Part shown: positions 21,563 to 34,410 of the stretch, piece after piece
Position numbering within the stretch: the first letter of the stretch is position 1
How the letters are laid out: each line of letters starts with the position of its first letter
Assembly: GCA_022592435.1 (NCBI GenBank)
Contig: JABYQS010000134.1
Coordinates: forward strand, 1 to 64,000
DNA from: Cerioporus squamosus
Lineage: Eukaryota > Basidiomycota > Agaricomycetes > Polyporales > Polyporaceae
Reading direction: 5' to 3'
DNA: 64,000 bases
Program-made: the position numbers and the translations under genes
Notes under the pieces: model-generated
Seen by the model: only the letters and a program-made list of their open reading frames with translations
Database searches by the model: none
What the model was told of the DNA's origin: nothing

Positions 21563-23406
21563 TCAGTCATCTCGCCGCTCGTCATGCCGCGGCCACAAAT
21601 CCCGCGGCAGCGAAGTCGACGCGAAGAACAAGCCGAAAGCCATCACGATTAGGATCGCATACACCGCGTACCCGCCCAGCCAGTTGCGCTCCAGCGAGGT
21701 TGCGAAGAGCGACGTCGACGCAGCAGGGCCCATCGCCCGCATCACCGACGCTATGAACTGCGCAGTCCCATTAACGGCGCCCAAGGAGCGGTTGCTCGGT
21801 ACAGAGGACGTGATGAAGATGAAAATCGCCCCTGTGTGAGTCCGAGGGTCAGCATGCCCGCTCTCACGGCACTGGCACACGAGAGGACGAGCACTTACCG
21901 AAGGCCAAGTCCATCACGACAATGAGCGCCACAAGGACGAACACGAGCCCCCACACGACCCAGTCCACCCCATGTGCTTTCGCGTAGAGGCTCATGACCG
22001 GGAGCAGCGCGTACAGGGGGACGAACATGGAAAGCCCCAGCTGGAAAGTGCGCTTTGGGCCCAGTACATCGATCGCCTTCGCAAAGAACAGAGCCTGGAA
22101 GATCCCGTCGAGCAAACCGAGGCCTCCCAAGATGAGGCCGATTACGGGGGGAGAAAGTCCCAGTCCCCCCAGCTCGATGGGCGTGGAAAAGAAAAGGGGC
22201 AGTAAGGCAAGAAAGCCGATCTCGATGAGGGCGAGCACGCCGTAGTTGGCGATGGAGATGAGTACAGGTCGCGTGAGTACGCTCCGCAGCGGAGGGGGCG
22301 CGTCGTCTTGGGTGCCGCATGCGCCCTCCTCAGAGCATGTTGGATCTGAACGACGCCGTTTCCGCACGGTCTTTCATAGATTGTCCGTTCAGTAGCGCGA
22401 TTGTGGCTCACTTGTGCGTTCTCACCTCTTTCAGGAACAGGGCCGTAATGACGAAGCAGAGCGCAGAGAATGCGGCCGCAACGCCGCAAGGGAGGAAGTA
22501 CGGGTACTTGATCCAGAACGGATGCGAAAAGACGTTAGGCCACCTGTCGTGAGGCTTGGCGAGCTGCCCGCCAATTAGAGGTCTGTACGGTCAGAGTCAG
22601 AATGGCTTCTGGAGCCGGAGACGAAGACAAACCCTATTGTGGCTCCACTAGCCCAGGCTACTGGAATGTATGCGAACCCTTTGGCGATGTTCGTCGAGTC
22701 CGTAAGCTCTGAGAGCGGAGAGACAATGAGTAGAAGAACATGAGATACGCAGAGATCGCTTACCTCCCATCATGCTCTTCATGACACCAGTGTTTCCGTT
22801 CAGCATTCCTACAAGACTCCGGCTGTACTACTGTCAGCGAGATTCACCGAAGGTCTCAAGGCCGCGCACCTGACGACAAGGCTCCAGAACGTCTTCGAAA
22901 GACCGAAGCAGACCATGGAGATGGCCAGCCCGCCGACACCTACAAGCAATACAGGCTTGCGTCCGATGTGGTCCGAGAGCCGCGACCACTGGAACACAAA
23001 CATCGCCTCGGTAGCGAAGAAGATCGACTCCTACAAGCAGTGAACACAAACGATCAGCCTTTATAGCAAGTCAACGGATGTCATCGACAGCGCACTCACA
23101 ATAAGCCCGGCATAATACCCAACCTTCTTCTCGTCTCCCCCGGTGATGTCGAGCTCGCTCACCAGCTGGATAGTTCATCAGCACATATAATCACGTATGC
23201 AGAGCACTACGCCGAACCTGGTTAATGAACGGGAAGATGCACGTCGACGTGATGGGCTCAGCAAGATTCAGCAACATCAGGATGCCGATCTGCAGTTTCG
23301 GAAGCGGGGTGGGCTTCCGCTTCTCCGTTTTCGCATTCGTGACGTCCTGGCGGCCCTCGCGGACGTCCGCGAGCAGGGGACGCGTCTCCTCGGTGACGTT
23401 GCTCAT
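21563..23406 (-). CDS. MFS transporter, DHA1/Zif-like
   Basis: Eight exons: 23406-23218, 23165-23100, 23030-22870, 22822-22764, 22708-22633, 22582-22426, 22370-21899 and 21831-21563, for 482 residues. A polar N-terminus (EETRPLLADV) precedes about twelve hydrophobic segments. The major facilitator signature between segments 2 and 3 is clear (WSRLSDHIGRKPVLLVG), followed by a loop with LNGNTGVMKSMMGELTD and then PLIGGQLAKP, as in the fungal and plant zinc-induced-facilitator-like and tetracycline-resistance-like drug/H+ antiporters. A central cytoplasmic loop is charged (RKRRRSDP). The substrate cannot be told from sequence. All exons join in phase; exon 7 uses a weak acceptor (GAAAG). Confidence 0.85.
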
Positions 23407-23977
23407 CAAGTGGGAGCTCGTCGACTACAGACGGTGGTGGTGGTGGTGGTGGTCTGCAGAGTGCTACGCGGGGCCGTCTAGGTGTTCCACGATCCTAGAT
23501 AGCGGAGCGGTAAGCGTCAGAACGTTCGGAATGACTCGGTGAGTCATGTTTATACATACTGTCTCAGTTCGCACCGAGACATCGGACGAATGCTTACCTC
23601 AGTTGAAACTGATAGCGTTGTGCAACCCCTGCCCCCTGCGCGAACTTGCAACCTATGTACTTTGTGTGTACTACTAGCAAGAAAAAGTCAGCACGGACTC
23701 CCCAGGACACGAAAAACCCGCCCAGGCACTTAGGAAAATTGGCAGAGGATGTACCTAGTGCCGGGCCGGGAGTCCGATCGCCGGACGGCGGATGTGGCTT
23801 GAATGGTCGGTCTTGAGCTTGATGCATGTATGCTTGGCGACGCCGACCGTAGTCTCAAATACTGTGCATTGGCCACATAACCACAACATCTGCCGAGTAC
23901 TATACATGACGAGACGAATATGTGTACAAACATAGCGATGTGTAGCTCGAAGTGCAAAACTAAAAGACGCAGCTACC
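23407..23977. other. intergenic, no gene seen
   Basis: Promoter side of the MFS gene and 3' side of the next minus-strand gene. It includes a short GGT run at 23431-23450. No coding frame is supported. Confidence 0.5.
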
Positions 23978-26900
23978 CTACTGAATCAGGACGTTCCTCC
24001 TCATCCCATCGAACCGTCCGCCCGAAAGCCGCGTCCAGCGCGGCCGGACAAGTCCAGGAGGAGCCTGAGGCTCGCCAGCCGCCAGCGCGCTCATGCTGTT
24101 CGTCGACGCACTCCGGCTCGCACGTGGGACAGTCTGGTGGCCGCGGTTCGGCATCCCCGCGTCCGTCGCCTCGTGCAAGTCGAACATCCAGGAGCCGGGC
24201 GCGGCAACATGCGGCCGCATGGGGACTGTCGCTTTGTCGCCCTCGTCCGAAGAGAAGCCGGCCTGCGATGCTGAGGGGGAAGAAGAGTCGAGGGTAAGAG
24301 ACAGAGTGGGAGACAATGACATTGGTGCGGAAGCCTGGCGGATATGAGAGTCTTTGGCGACCGACGTCAACGACGAGCTGCCTAGCCGGACGGTAACGCC
24401 CGAGTCAAGTGAGGGCGACTGATAGCTGTCGTCCCGGCTGGTGGTGATGAGGTCCTTCTGCTCGTCGAACGTGTCGCCCAAGGCCGCGAATGAGAGCGCA
24501 GGTTGGGCGAGTGCGGAGGGGTGACGATCCCGGCGAGGAAGCAGCGGGAAGCTCTGAGAATTCGTGTCTTCGCGGTGATGAGTGCACTCCGAGTGAACGT
24601 GCTCATGTGCAGCAAGCTTCTGCGAGGGAAGTCCGGGGTTGCTGAAGCCAGAGTCCCCAGGGGACTCCGTCGCGCTGCATGTCACCGCAGGAAGGCGTAA
24701 AGGAGCTGAACAAGCGGCAGCAGCAGAGTCCAAAGCAGACCCAGAAAGAGTTTCAGAGCTAGCACGGGTGCCCGCAGACCGAGTGACGTCGGACTGGCCA
24801 GCAGTGGGCAGATCAGGTGAGACCATACTACTCTGCACCTGCAGTGATCGGGCTCTCGCGTTGTTAGCGATATCGCGGAGCTTGTCCGCCGTCGCAGGAG
24901 ACAGGCTACGCGACCCCCGCAACAACTCGGACAAGAGCATAGCGATGCCAGCCTTGAGGTCGACCGGGCCCTTTTGAACTGGCTCGAGACGCGATGAAGC
25001 GGAGGATGAGAGGTCACTGGCGATTCTCGACAATCGGAGCGAGAGGTTGGAACTGGCCGATTCCACGGGTACTTCTGCCGTCGCGGTCTCGTCGATAGCA
25101 CGTCTCTTGCCGCGGTCGGCGAATCCACGTTCCCGAGTACATGATTCCTCGGCCCTGGGTCCAGTTGTCACGGGCAGCGACGCCGCTTGTGGGGAGGACG
25201 CCATGGACACGCTAGCGATAGGCCGCTCGGACTGCGTACGCGAACGCGGCTCCCGAGATTGGCTCCGCACGACGATGTCGGAGTAGCTACATTCTCAAGT
25301 CAGACATGCCTTCCAACCCATAGAGGAGCGACTCACCTAGTGCGGGCGAGCTTGGGAGGACGCTGACCTTGGCCCGGGACGGTGCCAGCCTGCGCAGGAC
25401 ACTCGCTCTCAACGCGCCGCATCGGCGGTTCCGAAGTCGCACGCGACACCCTTGCACTCAGAGCGGCGGAAGCGCTACGCGATCGCGCACCAGAGGACGG
25501 GGTGGCCTCCAGCCTGACGCTGCTCGTAGCCCGCGCTATGGTCTTAGTCCGACTGCGGCCGATCTCGCACACAGCGCGTCTCTCCTGTGCATTGCCAGCC
25601 AACGGCGGGTACCGAGCGCCGTCCAGGATATCCCGATCGACCCTAGCAGGGACTTGTTCCAGGTGGTTCCGCCGTTCCTCTAGCACCGGCCGCTGGTACA
25701 CACTGCCCGGGGTAGCGTCAGTTCTGACCGAGCAAACTCACACATGGAGACGTACCTGCGGTCCACATGTTTGGCCATTGCTTCAGCAGTGATACTTTCT
25801 CGGCGGCGACGCCCTCGATCGCCGGCAGTTACTTCGGCCGCAAGCTGTTCCGCCGCATAGTCGATACCCTTAGGTGTTAATGCGAACGCCCTGCCACCGA
25901 CGAGACCAGTGGAGGCAACGACCACCTAGCCCGATGTGTTAGGGAATTCGAAGCTAAAATGGTCAAGTCGTCAAGAACTCACGCTGGTGCTTCGCCGAGA
26001 TCGAGAGGCGGAGCGAGCTGCCTTGCGCGTCGGAGGCGTGCCAATTATTGCGCCTGCGAGAGTATTGCTGCTACGAGGCTCAGGAACATGGGAGGGTTCG
26101 GCTTGGTGGATAGAGACGGGGTAACTTTGGGCAACAGTGAAGACGGATGCTGCCAAGCGTACACGCTCCGGAGAACGACCGCGAGAGGAGGTCTCGACGA
26201 ACTCCCAGTCTGACGATGAGCTCAGGTAGTCCTCGACCGCCGCTGCCTCCAGCGCATCGTGAGCGTCGTTTGTCGCGTCGAGGTCGACGAGAGCCAAGGC
26301 GGAAAGTTGCGCTTCTTCCGACTCAAGCGTTACCGTAAGGACGCTGTTGAGAGAATCCGCGCGCAACACATGAAGAGCAGAGTCCAGGTCGTGGTCGGAG
26401 TTGTCACCATGGAGAACAGGAGACTTGGTTGCACGGTCTGCGATCGTCTGGTCCTCCGAGAGATCGCTGGTTTGGGGGCCCTCCCCGTTAGTCGCTACAG
26501 CAAGACCTAGTCCTCTAGAATCGCGAGCAGCCAAGAACGGAGGCGGCACCACAACACCAAGGAGCGGCTGAGGCATCACGATAGGAAACCCTGTAGATGT
26601 GTCCGTCTCGGGACTCGACATCACGCCGTCCGTGGGACGCGTCTTCTTCGCACCATACGTGATACCACGGTCGTCCACGATGGCCAGGCGACCGCGGATG
26701 CCAGAGAACCAACGCGCGCGAGGTGTGCCGGGGGATCCATGGTCCGAGTCCGGCTCCTCAGTCTTCTCGGACACGTCGGTCGGCACGCCGTTGATGACTT
26801 CGTCCGTGATCAGAGGGGGAGCTGCTCTGAGCTGATCTGGCGTGAGTGGGATGGGCGGCTGGGGGAAGATGGGTCGAGGTTGAAGAACGGTCTGCGGCAG

Positions 26901-27965
26901 TGGTCGCGGCGGTGTATGCGGGGAAGACGGTGCAGCCGAGTAGCCATCAGGAGTAGGAAAGGCTGATATATTAGCTTCGAAGGGAGCTTTCTCACATGCC
27001 TTCTCTAGCGACCACGAGGACCGAGGGGGGATTGTGTCCTGCTCTTCAGCAGCTGTGCTACACGAGGGCAATCCGGAGTGACAAGCAAACTGAGATGTCG
27101 AACAGTTGTGTCGAGGTAGAGCTGAGTGGACCTGAGGCGATACCGAAGGCTGGGAAACAGGAGACCTGAGCTGCAGATGCACGGTTGCTGGAGGGGGCCC
27201 ATGATGCTCGAGATTCACGACGTTGAGATCATTGGATGACGCTCCTTGAACGGGACTAGGGATGCTTCCGGTCGGCGGTGGAGTCGACAAAGGATGACGA
27301 ACCGCGATATTCTTCGATCGTTCGACGAGAGAGGCGACCGAGGACTGAGAGCTAGCAAGGGTCGTGTCTTGGGACGACGAGCGAGCTTGAGGGCAAGAAG
27401 GTGGAGGTCCATCGACTACACGTCCCAGAGACTGCGAATGCTCACCGGGTGTAGAGCCCACAACGCTGCTAACCACCTGAGATGCCGGCGAGTCGCCTAT
27501 CATAGCCAGAACCGGAACCGGTCGCGCCTCCTGGCCAAGTGTAACTTGAGGATGTGACTTGCGATACGAGACCCACCACGCGAGACCAAGGAGCAACACA
27601 AGAAGAACTACGCCAGCTAGCGTCGAAGGCGAAGGGATATATACGCTGGAAAGACGGGACAGCAAGTGCTTGCAGATAGTCTCGAGAGCTTGAAAGACTG
27701 GAGGCGTGTCGTCCCAGGCTTCGGTGAGCGCATCGGCGAGAACTTTTGGCGTGATGCTCGAGTTGAGTTCGCGAGCAACAGTGTTCTTCGCGGTGCTCTC
27801 GAGCGAGAAACTTGCCGAGATATACTGAGGCATTGGAGCCTGGGGGAATGGAACAGCGACCCAGGGCCAAAGGTCTACCTCCGAGTCGTCTGGCTCGTCG
27901 GGAAACAGCAGAGGCAGCAAAGGCAAGAGGGCCGCCAAGACCGCTCGAAGCCGTGCATTAGACAT
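23978..27965 (-). CDS. large membrane-anchored disordered protein (1275 aa)
   Basis: Four exons (27965-25983, 25925-25756, 25702-25337, 25286-23978) joined by 57, 53 and 50 nt introns, all in phase. The N-terminus is hydrophobic (LRAVLAALLPLLPLLF) and a clear transmembrane segment lies near residues 115-133 (TLAGVVLLVLLLGLAWW) followed by basic residues. Nearly everything after it, over 1100 residues, is Ser/Pro/Thr-rich and probably disordered. A short folded-looking stretch follows the first intron (STGLVGGRAFALTPKGIDYAAEQLA), and a helical stretch reads LKAGIAMLLSELLRGSRSL. No known domain was recognised. An in-frame ATG at 28154 would add 63 residues, but that sequence looks like a pyrimidine-rich leader. 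Function unknown. Confidence 0.7.
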
Positions 27966-29307
27966 GATTCGGATATAGAAGAGATTGACCAGTTTATGAG
28001 AGATTTCGCAGGGTGGGGAAGGGGAGGAACGGGGTGAAGGTGTCGCGGATGGTGGTGGTACAATGACAAGAGTGAACAAACGAACTTCGGCTTCGGCGTC
28101 CGCTGGCGCACCTTCTTCACCAACCACCTCAATGTTCGACTCCGAGAGATACATCTTGGCCCTGTTCGCACCCGCGTGGATAAGACGAAGTGTGCATATC
28201 GACGCTCACCCGGCGGAGTGTACTTCTGAGGCTCAGGAAGACGTCCTCCAAGATTTGTCTCAAGCGATCATGCGTGGTTTGGTCGTGAACAGGGCACATA
28301 CCGCTGGATGTTGGACTCGAGTATCTGTTGGTAAGTCTTGGCACTCTATTCGCGGATGAGCATCACGCTGATGAGCGGCCTTCAGCCAGTATTTGAGGAC
28401 GTTTGCGCCCTGCGCACTCGGTAGCGGTTGAATTCAGCGATGGACGCCGATGGTCGACCATCGTGCCCTCGCTCTTCTCTCGACATGCATGGTGACGACA
28501 TGTCATCCTGTCAAGCTATGATAGACACGCCCTCTTTTGCGGACAAAGGGAAAGAGTGCAAGTGAGTAAAAGGCCGCGGCCTCGCGTGCGGCGCAATCCC
28601 TGAAGCCCTGAAACGTTTTGTGACATCTGTCGAACTGAAGGTGAGTGTGAGCTTGTCCGTCTCGTTCAGTACCTAGCCTCACCGGTCTGTGCGACAGGTT
28701 TAGGGCGGAGAAGACACGGTGAGAGGTTACAGGATCAAACACTCCCCGCAGGTCACGTCTTTCCTGAAGATGCCTCGCCCTCCCAGGTTCTCGCGCACCT
28801 CGGCTTCCTATTATTCCTGCTCTTGCGCCCGAAGTTACAGGATCGCGCCCGCTCAGGCTGTCATCGTATCCACGTGCCTGGAAACAACCCGCCCGCATAT
28901 TTACGAGAAGAAACGTCCTCCACACGCTAGGCCTCGCTTCACCCGCGAGGACAAGACCACCCATATCCGTTCACCTCACGGCAGACAGAGACGCCCGCCG
29001 CAATCTCGATGTCTCGCGGCACTTTTGTATTCTGCTTTTCGACTAGCTGGGCCACGGCTCCTTCGCGACGGCTTTTGTTGTCGCCGAGAAGGCAGGAGCT
29101 ACCAGCGGGATCACCGTGGACCCACAACCGCATTTATAATGTCGAACGTCCGCACGCGAAGGTCCCCGCCAGCTACCCACTACTAATAACCCCGCGGCGC
29201 GCGCCTGGAGCGTTGAACCGTGTCTTCTCTCACTTGCCCTATCGGTCCGTCTCTCCTCGACATTCTCACCATACCCGGACGCTTCTCTTGAACTGGCAGC
29301 GCACCAC
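27966..29307. other. divergent intergenic region
   Basis: Upstream regions of two divergent genes. There are pyrimidine-rich tracts on either side and no supported gene between them. Confidence 0.5.
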
Positions 29308-31695
29308 ATGGCAGGTCTCACCGTCTTGAACCCGATCCGCATCCTTCCTCTCGCGTCACCCTCCTCGACGTCCGCTCCTTCGTCCATCACGTCTCTCGAC
29401 TACAACTCGTCCCCCCTCTGGGACTGCGAGCTCCTCAGGCCGCTTGCCACGGCTTCGCACGCTCCCTCCGACACGTCACCCACCTCTCTGGCCCCGGATG
29501 CGCCCGTGCTCGTGAACAACGCACTATGCGACGCCCAGCGCCGACTTGTGGACATACTCTCTATGGTGCATGACTCTGCCTCGAAACAGCCGCTCGTACA
29601 TCTGGCACCATCCCAAGTTGATCGCGAAATTGACCTCACAATCCCCGCATCTCAGGCTCACTGCCCCACATCGTCACCACCGCCCTACGCCATGCACTCT
29701 CCTTTGACGTCCACGCACAGGTCTCCCTACTCGTCTTATCACTTCCGTCGAACTCCCAAGTCCACGATGTCCTTCAAGCTCGCGGCCCCCATCCCGCGCA
29801 TCCCCCTCGCGTCTGTCCTACAACACTGGGCTGCACAGGGATCTCCCTCGCAACGTGCCGTTACGTGCGGAGACGAGGTCGGCAGCAGGATGGATGTCGA
29901 CATGGATCAGTATCACAGGGAATACGAGTACGAGGTTCCTCAATCCGGACTCGGGCTGATGCTCGGCGGGGGGCAGGGATCGCAGGCACGCGCTCTCCGC
30001 CACGGCATACATATACAGAGCCACTCGCAATCGCAATCGCAGTCCAGATACTCCCGGCGTCTGCGGCGCCTCGCTCCCGCACCTCTCCAGCTCGCCACCA
30101 CACCTCGCCAGCCTCTCCGCACGCTCGCACAAGGCCCGTCACCCACCACTGCTCCCGCTCCCGAGACCGCCGCCAAGCGCCAGCACACGCCGGACTGTGG
30201 CGGAGACGTCGACACCTGCACACGAGCCACCTCCGCGTTCAACCCCGATTGCATTCCCTCCCTCGACCTCTCTGCATCCCAGACCCTTTCAGCGTCCCCG
30301 CACTCTGCCTCCGAGCACCGCGCTTCCATATTGTCAGTCATGGCCTCCATGTCCACTGCCCCGACTTCCCTGGTCTTCCCTACCACTAACGAGTACGCGA
30401 GCACGCGCCCGCAGACGAATGTGACCGCCCACACGCACACCCAGTCTTATACCGATGCTGCGCACACCCAAGCTGAAAGCTCGTCGTACGTTGATCTCCT
30501 CCTCTGGCGCCGCACGGTCCCCCACGCACTCGACAGCCCGCTGTCACCCCTACGCGCGCCCAAGTCCGTCAAGTGCAGTGCCCGCACTGTTTCCGCCATG
30601 CTGAGTAGCCCGCCCGCATCCCCGCTGAAGTCATCGGCGGGCGACTTTGGTGTGATTCCCCTGTCTCCCGTGACCCCTGGCCTCCCATGGAATGCTGCTC
30701 CGCCTCCTTTGCGTCGAAACGAGTGGATTGCGCTTCCCGAGTTAGGCGATGACGAGCCGCTGTCTCCCGGAGCAGGTGGTGGGAGCCCGATGGTCGCGAA
30801 CCTGCGCGTCGACCTCGATGTGGAGGACCTCGCGCTGCGTGCGGAGAAGTGTGCGGAAACCATCGCGCGGGCCTCTCTGGTGAGTACTTGTTGCATTCCG
30901 TAATCTGCCATCCGTCTTACTGGCAATCTCACTCTGCGGCTTGTGTAGTCTCTTCGCTCGTGCAGCCTGCTCAGGGACCCCGAGGCGATCGCGGACCTCT
31001 GCGAGAGCTTGCGGCTCACGTTCAAGACTGTCCAACGTGCGCTGGATGCGACCCCGACTGAGTTCGTGGTCGACGGGTCGGACGCGAAGCAGAACTGGTA
31101 CACCAAGCACTGGGATATCATCGACTCTCTGAACAAGTTCGTTCTCGCACATTGTCAGGCTACTCTGATTGAAGGCTGACGGGGGCTGCTGGGACAGGAA
31201 CCTGAGCCTCTTCTACCTCCTTGCGCACCAGATCGAGGACCGGCCGCCCAGGATACACAAACTCGCGCCGCTGATCGACAAACTGGCCACTTATCGAGCT
31301 AAGTTCACGGACCTCGCGCGGAGAATATCTGTACGTTTCTGCCAGTCTGTTTTTCAACGACGATGGCGCTGACGCACTGCACGCATTGCTGTTACTTACA
31401 GCTCTCGCACGAACGGCTCCGCCTGCTGTCTCTTCGGACACAGCTTACCGTGGACAACACGGCTACGCGTGCGCATGCAGACGAAGAGCGTCGCAGGTGG
31501 CGGGACGAACGCACCGCCATGCAGGAAGGACGAATGCGTCGACGGAGCTTACGCGAGGAGATCAGGCGTGTGCGAGGCACGATCCGCGCGATGCGGGACC
31601 GACATGCTGAGGCCGTCGCCCCAGACGAGAACACGAACATGGACGTTGACGGCGACGGCGACCACGAAGAGACACGACTCAGGAAGACAGTGTAG
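29308..31695 (+). CDS. Ser/Pro-rich protein with C-terminal helical region (728 aa)
   Basis: Four exons (29308-30879, 30949-31136, 31198-31330, 31402-31695) with introns of 69, 61 and 71 nt, all in phase. The first 510 residues are Ser/Thr/Pro-rich and probably disordered, with a short Gln/Ser repeat near residue 240. The last 220 are mostly helical and charged: LALRAEKCAETIARASLSLRS, then LIDKLATYRAKFTDLARRIS, then a coiled coil rich in E-R-R (HADEERRRWRDERTAMQEG) and an acidic tail. Conservation is expected to sit in the C-terminal half, where the short exons are. I do not recognise a family. The second intron uses the less common donor GTTCGT. Confidence 0.7.
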
Positions 31696-33021
31696 CGATC
31701 GTTCAAGGGGAAGGGGATTCATCATCTCTCACGCAGACTTTGCAAGCACGACAGGTGCACATTGGCATGCACACTTCGGAGTACCGCGCAGCGGATATTA
31801 TCTGAAGCTTGCTGCAGCTCCGGACCACACGATTCATAGACGCATGCGGAAGCCTTGGGTCCACAATCCTTCTGCTTGCCGTACGACACTCACGAACTCG
31901 CGACTTCGCGTGCGCGTAAAGCTCGCGTCGAAGTCAACGATCTTGTTGCTTTGTATCGGTAGGATGTAGCTCTACGTATAATTGTGATGATAAAACCTGT
32001 ACATACCGTTAACTCTATGCTATTCACTACCACATCATTGGCCCAGTCGTCGTGTTACTTAGTATCGAGCCGAAATCCGTATGTAGTCTTCGGGAGACTT
32101 GAGTTCCTGGGCGCTAGAGGACATCCGCGCACGGACCATGTCCCATCATCCTGCCCTAAACTAGGGAAAGTATATAAACCTGCTCTCGTCGTTTTATCTT
32201 TCTTCAGAACATACTCAGCTAGGATCTATTTTATAGGTACTAACTCGAGTCTCGCATGTTTACACATGCCACATCCTTCAAATCCAGTCGATGACACCAG
32301 CACCCGCTCGTATAACCGAGAACATGGCCGCTTTGCGCGGTCTCGAGGACGTTTGGTGCGTTCGCGGCACGGCTCTTCGGAGTCGCGCTGCGTCGTACCA
32401 GCGAGCCGGGTGTATGTCTGATGGATTTAGTACCGTAGATTACTCTGTACCTTCGTTCGCAGTGCAACTTTATGGCGTCTTATCTCTTTGAGGTTTGAAG
32501 CGGTTCGAGAAGTCTCGCAAGAAGTGTTCGGATCTTTCGAGTTCAGCTTGTCCGTCAGAACCCTTGAGAACTCGGTCAACATATCCCCTCATGCTGGATG
32601 GCTTGGCCACATAACCAGTCATGTCTACATGGCTATGTTGCTGCGAGTCTGCGACCAGCGTTGATCCGTTCACGAAGGTGTGTTGAACAGCTTATATGGG
32701 GGAATTTGTACTGAAGGCGCGACAGAAGTTACTTGTGTCTGGAGCAGGACTCGGAGGAATGCCCTGAAAGTGCGAAATAGCTGAAGTTCACTGGCAAGGA
32801 CTCAACTTCTCACTGGCACGTCTTGTCCTGCCGCTCGCTCTGCTGGGTGGGTGTGTCCTAGCTAGCCTGAGCAAGCGCTACCTTGCCAGAGCGAGCAAAG
32901 TAACACGCGGGCGGGAGCGAGGGCAAGGTGGGTCTTTGCCCGAAGTATGGTGATGCGAAAGACTAAGTACTGACCCTTGCCTCTGAAGGTTGCTCAGCTA
33001 TCGTCGTCCGATGCTGAGGAA
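31696..33021. other. intergenic, no secure gene
   Basis: About 1.3 kb. A 50-codon frame on the minus strand (32622-32470) looks mildly coding but has no support. A CTGAC plus pyrimidine tract ending CTGAAG just before 33000 resembles a 3' splice site, so an unseen upstream exon of the following gene may lie here. Confidence 0.45.
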
Positions 33022-34096
33022 ATGTCAATCACGGAGTCAATCTTCGATGAACCCATGTACATTGCCCCTGAGGTACTTAATAGTATAGCGAACGTGGAGG
33101 CCTTCAGGGATGATCCTCTCCTGGTAGACCTTTTCGATCGGTCTGTGTTTTGGCACCGGCACATGAGGCCAGTTTTCGCCGAGGTGAGTGTGACGATGGT
33201 TACGGGTCCGCGAGGCCCTATCAAACTCGTGCACAGTATCTGGACCGCAGGCTCACAGTTGATACTTACTCCCAGAACCCGTCTTGGAATCCTCAAATGC
33301 ATATCGGAATGTCTGTCCGCGGCTGTAGGACACATCTTGAAGAAGTATCCGGATAGAGACATCGCCATACTGCCTCACTTTGACCTCAGTGGACCGGACA
33401 GCTACTCGACCCGACCCAGTGCGACTACCAAGGAGCCATTTGATGATTCGACGACTCCGTCCATCAGCCGGGTTCGATATGCAGTACTACATCACCCCGG
33501 CAAGGATGAACTACTAAAGAGTGAGTGAGCATCCGATGCATCTCACCTGCGAGTCGCGACCCCATAGCCCATCCTGACACACGCCTGGAGCGGCTCCTCA
33601 GATCACCCAGGGGCGCAATGAAGGCCTCGAACTCGCGGACAGACATATCCTGCTGCATCATACTAGAGGCGGAGGAATACCGGAAGCGCGAACTCTTCTC
33701 GTTTCGTCCAGACGTGATCGCAGCGGCCTCGGAGCTGATGTCACATACATTGTGAGTACACTGCTCAATTCGTGGCAATCGACGAGCTAGCTCTTCCTCA
33801 CCCATACCTTGCAGGCTCACGGACGTGAGGACATGTGTGACCGATGGTCAGCACTGGATGTTCGGTCGCCTCATGAAGCGGGACGGCCGCCGAGTGTACA
33901 TGGACCTCGATCCTTTGACCATCTACCCCGTTCCACTACACAGACCTCCGGATAGCATGCGATCCAGTCTCTTCCTAGTGACCGGATTGCTAGCATGCTG
34001 GGTGAGTGATGGTTCAAAAGGGAGTATGGCCTGCCGTACTGAAGACTTACTTCTCGCACTTAGATTGACGGAGTAGCGCCGTTTATCGGACAATAA
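33022..34096 (+). CDS. uncharacterised Agaricomycete-type protein (275 aa)
   Basis: Five exons: 33022-33183, 33259-33520, 33568-33751, 33815-34001 and 34064-34096. All introns are GT-AG, 47-75 nt, and in phase. The product runs from MSITESIFDEPMYIAPEVLN to CWIDGVAPFIGQ, with a middle WMFGRLMKRDGRRVYMDLD and a hydrophobic stretch SSLFLVTGLLACWI. I have a weak impression of the lineage-specific hypothetical proteins common in mushroom genomes, but no named domain. The start is uncertain, since a splice-acceptor-like tract upstream hints at an earlier exon. Function unknown. Confidence 0.6.
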
Positions 34097-34410
34097 GGGG
34101 ACGCACAGGCCGTAAGGGACACTTTACATATGTCAAGGACATTCCGAATGCAAAGCTGCCCTCTCGAGTTGGTCGAATACGCGCAGGCTAGAAGAAGAAG
34201 GAGTTCGGAGCGCACATGTGGCCCTGGGGGAACATCTCCTTGCTGCAGCCCCAGCCCGCTCCATCGGAAGGACAGATGCAGAAATCATGAAACGATTGGT
34301 ACTATACAGATGCTCACCTCTCGCAAAGTCACACACCTCACACTTGGGGCGTCCTACCATTTTCATCTACTCGTCCACCGGAATGCCGGCTCGAGGCTTG
34401 GAAGTCACCA
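34097..34410. other. short convergent intergenic region
   Basis: Between the ends of the orphan gene and the lipase-like gene. Nothing was recognised. Confidence 0.5.

Noticed and set aside
32470..32622. 50-codon minus-strand frame starting MTGYVAKPSS
   Set aside because: Mildly protein-like but with no neighbouring exon, promoter or family support; not enough to call a gene.
33022..34096. Fungal FunK1-type kinase fragment
   Set aside because: The middle segment is vaguely similar in layout, but no kinase motifs (HRD, DFG, glycine loop) are present.
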